From Neodiprion pinetum (Eukaryota; Arthropoda; Insecta; Hymenoptera; Diprionidae): a stretch of 64,000 bases of DNA. Each line of letters starts with the position of its first letter. Within the stretch, counting starts at the first letter, position 1. Under the pieces are notes generated by a model. That model saw only the letters and a program-made list of their open reading frames with translations, did no database searches and was not told where the DNA came from. The DNA lies in NCBI RefSeq assembly GCF_021155775.2, contig NC_060233.1, positions 2,894,501 through 2,958,500 of the forward strand, read 5' to 3'. Made by a program: the position numbers and the translations under genes. Shown piece by piece: positions 25,157-35,950 of this stretch.

Positions 25157-27416
25157 CCCGGCTCTGCCGCTCCTTGATGCAATACTGCGTGGGTATTGTA
25201 AGGCAGCGAGAAACGTCCCTGCGACTTACCCCGAAAGCGTTTATAATTGTTTGTAACGAGCGGCTTCAGCCTGGCCACGCGCCAGCCGTCGAACTTACCG
25301 TTCGCTCACATTAAAGGTTCCAAGTTCGTGGAGAAAAAAAAAAGAATGACATCCAATTTGAATTTCGAACTAAAAATTCAGATTCGTGATCAACAATTTT
25401 AAAGCCTTTGGTATTATGTGTCAGGGTACTGGCGTGATTCCAATAACTTGAAATTTCTTTTCCAAAAACAGAGAAACAGGGGGTTAAGAACGACGGGTGT
25501 ACAACAATCTATTCAATGTATCACCACAGGTACAGGCATACTGTGCGTAATGTACGAGACTCGTGTTATATCGCTGCCATGGTTCATATATTGTGTCAGG
25601 GACAAGGAGAGGGCTGGTGGTTCTATGCGGGGTGCCAGGCATCATTGTGCTGAGGTAACGGGGCAATACGTCACTGTGCCTTTATAGTTAACGCCTGAAT
25701 GGTAACGACTCGACGTTTACATCGGTATCATGGAAATTATACCAATTAGCCGCACACAGAGGGCACGCGAGTCAACGCCGAAGGCACACCAGCTTGGGTC
25801 CCATTGTCCTTATATCGCCCGGCCAATTTGAACACCCATAAACCGGCTGATCATGCACTTCGTGCAGAATTAGAAGTTTCCCATTCGGCGGTAATGAAAC
25901 GTCTTGCTTATCCCGCGAATGACACTCTCGCGCGAAGACTCGAGCTTTGTGCGAGCTGCGCGTCGTTTTCTTGTCATCTTCGCCATCGCAATCGTGGACA
26001 CTTGAAACACCGTCAAAGTAGAGGTGTAATTTTCTCTCGCTTGTGCAAACGAAGAGTTGTATTAACGTGTGTATTAAATTATGCATTTCGGCGCGTTTAC
26101 CAAACGATCCAGCTATGGTAGGTACTCAAGCCCATAACCCTCCACGTCCACCATGAAACTCTCGCAATTATTTTAAGTGCCAAGTTTCTACGAGTTTCTT
26201 CTTCTGCCGTTTCCCCCCGCTGCCTTTACTAATGACACTTCCACCTAGGTATCGGTGATGTTGTGTATGTGTGTGCATTATGGGTACGGGGGAAAAGCGA
26301 CGCGAAAGCTTCGCGTGTCAGGTGAAAAGGTACAACGACCTTTCGTTACACTGACGTTGCAGCGTTAACGTTACGTTTGGATTCGTCTTACTCTTTTACG
26401 GTACATACCGTATATATACGCGTTATTCTACTTAATCGTTTCAGGGTATTCTAGATGTTATTAATTATTTAGATCCTCCCGAAAGTTTACGATCTCTTTT
26501 AACCTAGCCATTATACGGAAGAGAGGTAGGGATACTTTAACGAACTTATAACAACGAGAATTTTTGAGGGGTAATTTTTTTACACTTTCCGCTGAAACTT
26601 CCTTGTTATTGTAAGCTCCGAAACTTAAAGTAGGAATTACGATCCTACTCTCTCTTGAGTGAGGGTGCGTGGAAAAGAGGGAAGCAGACCCTGCTAAAGA
26701 GGGAAAGAGCAACGGGAGTCGTTATAAGAATAATCGCATTAAACTAAACAGCAAGCTAATGAAACGAAGTAATATTGAGTATTATAAATTTAACTGGCGC
26801 TCTTTTCATTACATACTACTTTAAACTTACAACCTTGAATTTATTCTTCTGTTAAACCATCTCCGTTTTTTACCTGGATGTCTTTGCCAAAAAATAAAAA
26901 GAAAATAAAATAACAAATTGTATTAGTCGGTATTATTGTTTCAATTTTAACCACAGCACCGCAGCGACACAAACACATTTCAATTTGCTTATATTCGAAA
27001 GCGATGTTCTCCTCGTTCGTTAAATCGGAGGAGCTGAGAACCTTGGATTCCTTCCAGAAGAGAAGAGCAAAGCGGTCCCGTCAAGCGAGCGATATATTCT
27101 CCATGTAGGTGTCTGATTATTTCTTTTCTCTATATTATTTCGAGAGCGTGAGAGGGCCCCGGGATCAACGGGTGGGACTGTTCAACTCCGTTAGCACGTC
27201 TGGAGCGGAGGATCCTTTTGTTTGTTTGACGTATACGCCGTGCAGGCTGCGGAGAGATCGAGCAGAGCTTACTTACCGGAGAAAAATACGCCGCCGCAGG
27301 TTTCCTGGAACCAAGATCTGCTCCCTGGACCCCGGTATTTTTTTCCCGCCAGAGCGAGGCTCGATCGGAGAGGTTCCAGTTAGCGGATTTCCCGCAGACG
27401 AATAAGAAAACGTTGA

Positions 27417-27445
27417 AAAAGAAGAAGAAGAAGAAGAAGAAGAAG
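27417..27445 (+). repeat. (AAG)n microsatellite
   Basis: About nine AAG units followed by GGAGGTGGAGGAGG. It gives a poly-Ser/Phe frame on the minus strand, which is not a gene. Confidence 0.9.
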
Positions 27446-27757
27446 GAGGTGGAGGAGGACGGGGGTTCGCACCCTTGCGGTAGCCGCGTAAGTTTAGCTC
27501 GTGGCAGCGACGACAGACGATATCCACATGCTCGGTGTATCAGGGAGTCGAGGAGGCTCAGAGAGAACGGTGGGAGAAGCTGAAGCCGAAGCTGACAAGT
27601 TGTCAGACAGACGTCCGCGCCCTGCACTTGAAGTGTAACGGAACATTAGACAGCGGCGTAAACACAGGAAGCCGCCGATGACGAGAGACGCGGGGACCAT
27701 ACGCGTTGCGATTTAACCGCGCGGCAGAAATCGGGCAGGAAACGGTGACCCGAGGCA

Positions 27758-27846
27758 TCTTCTTCTTCTTCTTCTTCTTCTTCTTCTTCTTCTTCTTCTT
27801 CTTCTTCTTCTTCTTCTTCTTCTTCTTCTTCTTCTTCTTCTTCTTC
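27758..27846 (+). repeat. (TTC)29 microsatellite
   Basis: About 29 perfect TTC units, uninterrupted. It is one of the two longest pure tracts in the window and explains the poly-Phe and poly-Arg frames found on both strands. Confidence 0.98.
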
Positions 27847-28688
27847 GCCCTCCAGTGCCTAAAAACTCTCGACGCGAGTTACAGAAGCTACGGCAGCTGG
27901 TGCAGCGGAAGAATGTTGATATTTCGCACCGGTAAAACGATATCCTAGACCAGACTATCCTGTGTCCCACTCTTGCTCCTGGGATCGGTCTCGGTTTCTC
28001 TCCAACGCCCCTCCATCAGGAAATATTTTTACAAGTATAACGTTACAAATTTATTTGACGCGGTGCGGCACAGCTCTTCTTTTCAAAGTTATAACGCGAG
28101 CGCCGCGAGGCCGAGGGACTGAAAACTGTAGAGCAAAAAGCTCGGGAGGAAAAAGAGGCTAGCACCCTAAGCCACGTGGCGCCACAAACGAGGATCGAAT
28201 AACGCCACGAATCAAGGATGGAATTACTTGAGTCAAATCACGATCGAAAATGGTCCATCTCAAACATCCCCAAAAACCCGATCTACGATCATTCGGTGAC
28301 CGTATAAACGGTGGTGGTACAGAACGGCGTGTAAGATGGTATCAATTCTAATGCTTGGAGAGCGCTGCAGTGGAGGGAGGGATGAAGGAGGGAATATCAG
28401 CGACAACTCGGAGCCCCGAGATCATGGATTAACCTACATATCCTCCCCTGTCTTCCAGTAAGCGTGGCGACAACGTCTAAACCGAACCTCGCAGGTCGCT
28501 TTGGGCCGATGACCGTTTCCACGATAACATCTGCTTACCGGAAGTCGCGTAAATCGATTAACCGTTCGAGCTCAAGAAGAAAGAGGAAGAGGGAAAAAGA
28601 AGGACATTTACCGAGAAGATTACCGTCCTGAACGAGAGTGCAGCAGGATGAAGCCGGTTTGGAGCAAATTGCAGCCTGCACTACAGGA
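27847..28688. other. Non-coding stretch
   Basis: Mixed, moderately GC-rich DNA with no recognisable protein or repeat structure. Confidence 0.5.
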
Positions 28689-28975
28689 TGCTTGTAAAAA
28701 TGGGTCAGCAATTTGGAGAAGGGAATTGTATACGTGTAACCCATGCAGGGTTCCCACAACTGGTCCCGCGATGCTGGTTGAACGAAACAATTAACCATCA
28801 ATATATGGTTATTCACCAAATAATATGATCGTACCAGCGCTGATGAAGGATACTAAACCTGCGTTGGTGATGAACCAATACGTAACGAATATGAAACCAA
28901 TACCGAACCAATACCGACCCAATACTGAACCAATACCGAACCAATACGGAACCAATACCCGACACTAATTTTCCA
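28689..28975. repeat. Repeat C, copy 1, with ACCAATAC minisatellite
   Basis: The 5' part (28689-28870) is a non-tandem segment (TCAGCAATTTGGAGAAGG, GGTTGAACGAAACAA, ACCAAATAATATGATCGTA) that matches 33437-33631. The 3' part (28872-28960) is a degenerate tandem of GAACCAATACCG / GAACCAATACTG units of 10-12 bp. The translated shadow is a repeated Tyr-Trp-Phe/Gly-Ser-Val-Leu pattern on the minus strand and should not be called a gene. Confidence 0.85.
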
Positions 28976-31900
28976 ATGCATAAATCATCGTGGTACGAAT
29001 ACCAGACGTCCAATATTGGCTTGCCCTTGACTACATAATGTACCAGTACTGAGCCAAGATGATACTGCCAATGTTGGGACAACCCTGGATGCCAGAGCTG
29101 CGCCGACTTGAGCTTTGCTGCCAGTTTCGGCAAACCCTCCGGGTTTGGATCGAAAAATGCTAAAATGAGACGAATCGAAGGACGAGGACTTGCAAGGACC
29201 TCGAGGTCGGAGAGTCGCTCCGCAGCGCCGCCGGCGGTAACTATCGCAGGTTAATATCGATCCCGGGGAGTATAATTCTTGTGGCGCTCCCGGTTCCGCC
29301 GAGGAGGCCTCTTTTTCGCCCTCCCCCCTGCCCCGCACCATCCTCCACCACCTCCGCCCCGGTTACCTCAGTTTCGAACGAACCAACGAACCAACGAACG
29401 CCACAAACAACCGACGCCAGCCTCGGCTCGGCTCGAGCCCCTCCGAGTCGAGTCAGTAGCAATCAATATGGCATCCTACTTATCTTCGTACCGAGTTCAC
29501 GCTCCACCCCCGCCCACCACCCCCACTCGCCTCGCGCCACCGACTACCTGTGCACTCGGACACGTAGATGTGCGACTCACCTCGCGCTCATACGCGCACA
29601 GGTCGATTTAATAACCGCTGAGCAACCTCGTGACAAATACACCCCCTTCGTGCTTTCAACCCTCGTTGTGTGTCGTACTTTGCGCCGGTCGAAGCTTGCG
29701 GCGAAAGAGACCGAGCGGATCGAGGCACCGTGTGTTCTACCGTCCGACAAGGAGAAAAAAAGCACTCGACAATCGCGTCCGCGGTTCACCGATGAGAGGA
29801 TTTAGTATTGTCCTTATCCCGCTGCCGCGAGATTCGAATCTCGTTACCAACCCTTTTAAAGAATATCTGTTCCGTAAATTGACGGGAACATTTTGACCCA
29901 AGGGAAATATGCGGGGACACAAAAATTGTAACTCTATAATGCCTGGTGTGCCGGATGTGTACACGGCAATTATATTGATCGGTTTAAGGGGTGGATGAAG
30001 ATACCGTGGCGTTACGACTCCCCGTGAATTTTAAAGATGATTGATTGATAACGAAATGAAAAATATAATTTCTAAAAGTGTAGGAAAAAACCACCGATTT
30101 AGCAAATGTTTAATTATTTTCCATACTCAGGTACGATGCCGACTCCGATATTTGCACCGATTGAGATGAATCAATCTGCGTTGTTGATTGTGTAAAAGAA
30201 GAAGATAAAAACTGTGCATGGACTAATTTGACAATATTGTAAGAAATGATTTTGCAAAATGTGAGAATTTCCTTTCTGAATTACAAGGAACCTCTTTCCC
30301 TCAGAAATATGGACCAAAGCGACGTGTGTCATGGCTTATACCGTGTCCCTTAAAACCGCCGTCCCATTGCAGTACGAGCGACGGAGATGAATTCAACGCC
30401 CCGTTTCAGTGGGAAATTGTTAATTTGAATAATTTCGCATATCTGACCGGCGTGCTCCGGGGACAAAAGGACCTTAAACCCACGTCGGGCAGAGGGATGT
30501 GGGCTGTGTCTGCAGGCATACCGAGGTTCGCCGAGTTTCTGCGGTAATAATACATTTCTGTCTATCTCTCCTGCAGCCGCCTTCGCGGTCCTCGTAAATG
30601 CCCGGATCCCTCTGCGACCGAGTGGCGAAGGATGAAGAATCCGAGGATTGATCAGCGCTCTAAATCACGCTCACACCTTATTTTCACTCTCGATCTTCGG
30701 ACGTCGAAGTTTATTTTGCGAAAACAAAGCAGTTCAATTTCACTCAAAAAGACCATGCGGCATGATGTTGTTACTAATTTTCATTCTCTCTTTTTTCTTG
30801 GGATAATCAGACGTTTTTTCAAACCATAACTTTTGTATTACTTGCAGGACACGCTGAGAGCTCGGTGTTTGATGAGGATGGAAGTCCATCGAGCAGTCGA
30901 TGTGTACATGCAGCTAATACGAAAGCCAGGAATCGATAGCTCGGAGCTGCAGAGTCGACTCACCTCCAATGAAGTCTAATTGACGGTTAGAGATAGGTGT
31001 CTACCTCGATGATTTTTTTATTCCTGTCACCTGACAACCAGCAGTGTTCATCCCAAGTACGTACACGTATATGCATAGATGATATAAATTAGCGTGTGTA
31101 GTTACGTTCAGCTGTCAGTGCATCTCTCACAATCATCCGAACCTCTGAACCTCTTCGCCTGCCGCATCGCCCACGAAGTCATTATGCGATAAGCATTAAA
31201 AGGTTCTAATTGGATTTTAAACCACTTTATCGGTCACTCAGCGCCTGACCTCTGGCTTGTAAATCGTCATTCTCCGATTTACACTGAGGAAAAAAATTCC
31301 TGTATACCAAACCAATTGACTCCCCGACTCATCGGAGGTACAGGCAATAAAATCTAAACAACAACAAACGATTGGCGAGTTTTGCGGACCCCTTTTTCCT
31401 CAACGATCATCGAGCTTTCAGGGTGCCGGGAAATTTCGTAGCCTAGAGCTTGCAGTAGGAAAAGCGGCCTGGCTGCTTGCACTCAAGATCGACATTACGA
31501 GCGAGATTATATCTCGTTCCCAAGGAGCCAAGCTCATTCAGGCCCCGCTTCAAGGGCCTCGAGAACTCCGTTGGGCCCATTCAACCGCTTCGTCTTATTT
31601 CCTGTGGACCGACCGAAACGCTGCCGGGGATGAGAGAGCTTTGTTCGACCTTTTGTCCTCTCTGTTCCCCCAATGACCCCGTCCATTCTTAATTCAAATC
31701 CATGCCCCAACTCGAGGAGGACAACTCCCGAGTTTTGTCAACGAGTCGTTCTACGTATACAATTTTTTCCCTTCTTTTTCTTTTTTTGTTACTCTTTTTC
31801 GTCATCGCGCAGCTCTCACTCTCTTCGTAAAACTGCGAAACCAAATCACGTATGGATTCAAAATTTGGAACAAATTATATAATCGGTTATGAGAGTGAAA

Positions 31901-33336
31901 AGAGATTTTACTGTCACGAGTCATTCTCTTGAGATAAGATAAAGTGAGGAATGAAAAACTTCCGAATTACAAATTTATGGCATACGCGTTGCGAAATTGA
32001 AAGCTGATCAAAACAACGTCTAGAAGGATCAGTTGACCTTTCAAATTTGAAACAGCAGGCGCCTCGCTTCGCAAGCTTTCTGCACAAGCTTCAATCGAGT
32101 GCCAATCTCGGGTTAATTTCGCTAGCACAAATTGGCTGGAACCTGGCTGCACTGCACGGCAAGCCGGGTGTAGGTAGGTTACCCATACAGTTCTCAGCCA
32201 GGGATTTAATATAAAACGATGTTTGTACTCGTTTGCTTTAGTGCCCTCGACGCTATTTAACCCAGAGCAATAAAGTTCTCGGTTGCACCGCGCCGGCCCT
32301 CCACAAACAAGAGAGAGAAAGAGAAAGAGAAGGAGAAAGACGCATAGAACGTGAAGCGAGAAAGGGAGAGTTCTGATTTTCCAATCGTATAAATGCGGTC
32401 TTCACCAACTGAGGCGAAAGTCATACAATTCGTGTTGCCGGTTTCTTTTTATGTTTTTATTGTTATTTTTTTTTTTTTTTCTCAACTTGGTTCGCGTTTT
32501 GCAAATCGAACTGGAAGAGTTTAGTTTGCAACATGCGAGTCATGATTCGCCAAATTTAAAGAGAGTAGGCAACGAAAATAAACCGAAAATGGGACGAAAT
32601 CCAAATGGCATTTGTGAATAACTGAAACAACGTACATTCGATGCCTACTCCCCATAAAAAAAAGGCTCAAAATTGTATAATTTTTAAATAAAAACGACTT
32701 TTTCATAAAACGGCGTCGTTACATTAATTAAGTTACGAAACTTGTCCCTACGTAAAAAAGGTTCACGAAAATTAAGAAGGAAACAATTCATCGAGTCTGG
32801 CGCGATTGATGAATATATGGGTACGTACTTTGAAATTGGTAGAGGTGAAAATGTAGAATAATTAGACAATAGAAGGTTCACTACAATATCGAGTTTTCAA
32901 AATCAAAAAAATCCATTATTTGATAAAATATGAAAATTTGAAGTATAGAAAATAGAAAATATAGAAAGGCAAAGTATGTAAAATCATGTATTTCCGTTCA
33001 TTCTAACGATCAGCGATATTTTCACCTTCTTGCATTTCACTTTGTCGACACGCATCGACTATTTCTAAATTTGAAAATTGTACAAAACAGATGTACGGGT
33101 CTTAAAAAAATCTGATATGGCGATCCATGTATTCGCTGATCTTTCTACATTTTCACCCCCACAATTCCTTTGAATTATTTTTCTCGCAGCTGTCCCTGCA
33201 ATTTTTTTCGCTCATCTCGATATCCCGTCAGATCGTCGTTAACGTTAACTTTCGTATATAAATCGTGGATCGCAAAGGTAGGAATACTTAATTACCGCTT
33301 TACAGCCGATGGTTTATTGAACTCTGAATATTACTC
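28976..33336. other. 4.4-kb non-coding stretch
   Basis: No gene recognised. A GC-rich segment at 29210-29800 has several overlapping open frames (up to 174 codons), as expected from composition, and an 8-bp tandem CGAACCAA at 29375-29400. A remnant resembling the CACTGAG termini of hairpin elements occurs at about 31283 (ACACTGAGGAAAAAAATTCC). A-rich and T-rich tracts are common from 32460 to 33000. Confidence 0.45.
31083..31120 (+). promoter_or_regulatory. Possible TATA/initiator pair
   Basis: TATAAATT starts at 31083, and TCAGTG follows with its A at 31117 (34 bp later); an alternative TCAGCT has its A at 31110. TCAGT is the arthropod initiator consensus. The spacing to TCAGTG is slightly long. 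No open frame of useful length follows, so this may be a non-coding start or chance. Confidence 0.2.
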
Positions 33337-34024
33337 GCGAGCAGGTTGAACTCGAATCAAGACTTGGTAGAATTTTAACTGCCTCCGCTTTGCCTCCCTT
33401 TCTTTTATACGATTCGCCCATAACAGACAATGCTGGTGCTTGCAAAAGTGGATCAGCAATTTGGAGAAGGAGGATTGTACGTGTAATCCATGCATCGTTC
33501 CGTAACTGAACCCACGATGTTGGTTGAACGCAACAATAAAACATAAATATATCATTATTGACCAAATAATATAAGCGTATCAGCGCTGGTGAAAAATACT
33601 GAACCTGCCTTGATGATGCATGCACTAATTCTGAACCAATACCGATACAATACCGAACCAATACTGAACCAATACCGATCCAATACCAACCAAATACCGA
33701 ACCAATACTGAATGAATCCCGAACCAATACCGAACCAATACTGAACCAATACCAAACCAATACTGAACGCATACCGGACCAATACTGAACCAATGCTGAA
33801 CCAATACTAAGCCAATATCCAAAAAATATTATTAATAGTATTAATGGCGAGCAGGTTGAGCTCGGATTAAGAGTCGGTAGGATTTTAATTTCGGTTACGT
33901 CCATAATTCGCCGGTTGTTCCCGCACTTAAAGATCGCGAATAATCGCGGCTAAACCGACTGCAGTGATTCCGCCGCTTTTCCTCCCTTTCTATTATACGA
34001 TTCGCGCATAACAGACAATGGCGG
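33337..34024. repeat. Repeat C, copy 2, inside a local flank duplication
   Basis: A segment beginning GCGAGCAGGTTGA occurs at 33337-33436 and again at 33847-34024. Both copies contain CTCCCTTTCT.TTATACGATTCGC and ATAACAGACAATG; the second carries an extra block of about 60 bp. Between them lies repeat C: the non-tandem part at 33437-33631 and a longer minisatellite (33632-33822) of GAACCAATACTG-like units. The arrangement is an insertion bounded by long direct repeats or a tandem duplication that swallowed the element. Confidence 0.8.
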
Positions 34025-35603
34025 CCGTTATTATACTTCCATTCACAAAGGATCCACGGGGGTTCCCTAATTTCGCGCATTTGCCTCGCTCCTCGCCGAG
34101 AAGGTACGATTATACGTACACAATATATAAGGCGACGTGCATACCTGCGGAGAGATAAGAAGAAGCGAGCCGAGGACAACAGGTGCGGGGGGAAAATGAT
34201 TAGGTATATACAAGGAATACCGGGAAACGGGGACAACTTCAGAGCTTATCAAAGCTTCACGCGAGACTGACTCCATCAAGATCTTCACGACTCGGAGGTA
34301 AGTAAAGACGCGTAGTTTTCTTGTTTTCCTCCCCCTTATTCACTTCCGATGCACGGAGAAGGGCGTAAACAAATTTCGTCCCCAAGTAAAATGTAATATT
34401 CGTCTTACAATAATCGGGGAAGAATTGAACATTTTTTTTCGCCGTCCGCCATTGAAGACTGATTTCACCGTCTCGCCTGACGAATCCCGCGGCTCTTTGA
34501 CGTGGGTAGTAGATTTAAAGTACAGGCGTTCCGCTCCCCCGAAAAGAATCCCGAGGGATCATTTCGCCCCGAGTTTAACGCGCTGTGACGGTGGAGAAAA
34601 TTCAACTCCGCAGAACAGCCTTGTACAAAGCTCGCCGCTTCCCCCCGAATAGAAGATTGGTAGCTATTATTTATTGCAACATTAAGGGATTAACCCGGCT
34701 CACGGTCCCCCGTAAGACATATTTTTTTCCTTTTTTTTTTTTTTTACCTTTAACCTAACGATCATTATGCTCAGGTGTATTTATAGCCAGGTGTTTTTCT
34801 TTTTTGTCTCCTTTTTTTCTATTTTAACTTTTTGTTTTTGTGTTTTCAGAAAAAGTTATTGTGTTATCACTCTGGGAATGAAAAATTGAATTTCCACAAG
34901 ATCTCGACGTTTCAGTCTAAAACCCCTTGCTGTCTCAAACCTCATCCTCGTTTTAATTGGCCAAGAATCGACACAGAGTGAATTCGCTGACAGAAGAAGA
35001 AATTTCGGCGAGACATTAATACACTGGAGAGACGGGATATTGCGGCTGCAGGTGTGTACGCAGCTTAACAAACAAGGAGTGATTAATAGCGTCTTGTTGA
35101 CTTTGATGAGGCGCTGTTGTCACCGGCGTCATCCCTGGAGGCTCCGTCGTCGCGACGAGAACGTCGACGTTCGGAATCGCGAGGGTATAAGCCGTGTATA
35201 CACATTTAAGCATACGCGTAGGTATAATACGTAGTTACGTGCGTATGCACGCCTTCGCAAAAGGGCGGAAATTGCGTTTCGCGATCGAATCGCGACGAAA
35301 AGTGAGCACATTTCTCGGTTACCTACATCGTTATTCCATCTTAACAAAAGCCTGAAACGAACGAATCCTCGCCTCGTTGAAAATGCGAAATTAAAACGAA
35401 ACCACTGCATTTTTCAACTTCCTCTCCTACTTTCTCCGCACACGTCTAGGTTATTATTAGGTATACATATATATGAGGGAAAACTCGGGATATCTCTCAT
35501 TTGCGGGGATGTTTAAGTGATGAGGCTATGATTACCTTTTGAAGGCATAAAAAGTAATGAGGAAACTTTCAAGTGGCTCAAACCCACTCGCCGTTCCCGC
35601 TTC

Positions 35604-35640
35604 TATATATATACACCTCGATCCTTAGGTCGTTCAGTAG
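35604..35640 (+). promoter_or_regulatory. Candidate TATA-box plus TCAGT initiator core promoter
   Basis: TATATATATA starts at 35604 and the initiator TTCAGTAG has its A at 35636, placing the TATA box at about -32 to -30, the spacing expected for arthropod focused promoters. Transcription would run to the right. The first ATG downstream that opens a frame of any length is at about 35860, through a C23 run, and is not convincing. The product, if any, is unknown and may be a 5' exon or a non-coding RNA. Confidence 0.35.
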
Positions 35641-35927
35641 GACACTGGATTAAAATTGTCTGCAGGACTCGACGAGTAGCTCGTTTTTTTTTTCAGAATT
35701 TTATCCTCCTATTTTATTCAGCCGGTCTTTGGTGATTATTTTTGCTTCTTCTTGCCTCGCATTTTTCTTACTTGCTTTCTTTGGATCCCAGCGTACTTTT
35801 TTACTCTCAAATTTTAATCACGGACAAAGGATAATTGAAATTGTTTGATTCGACGCATCATGAGGCGATTCCGGGGCGATTTATCTCGTCGAAATCATCC
35901 CAACGTTTCGTCTCCGCCCTTCTTTCA

Positions 35928-35950
35928 CCCCCCCCCCCCCCCCCCCCCCC
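35928..35950 (+). repeat. Poly-C run (23)
   Basis: An uninterrupted run of 23 C, preceded by TTTCA and followed by ACCGCC. Confidence 0.97.

Larger units (their letters stand above)
23541..27416. other. 3.9-kb non-coding stretch
   Basis: No gene supported. It holds a (GGGA)n tract at 24795-24815, a 9-bp tandem (AAGCCCTGC-like, four units) at 24901-24936, and a perfect hairpin at 25128-25156. A 207-codon frame on the minus strand (24463-25086) crosses the 9-bp tandem and has no protein-like character. Confidence 0.45.

Noticed and set aside
27713..27970. Poly-Phe and poly-Arg frames
   Set aside because: They are translations of the (TTC)29 microsatellite.
29281..29805. 174-codon Pro/Ser/Arg-rich frame
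   Set aside because: GC-rich, low-complexity sequence with three overlapping frames on both strands; no recognisable family.
33314..33904. 196-codon frame with repeated Tyr-Trp-Phe/Gly-Ser-Val-Leu on the minus strand
   Set aside because: It is a direct translation of the ACCAATACTGA minisatellite; other frames over the same tract show the same pattern.
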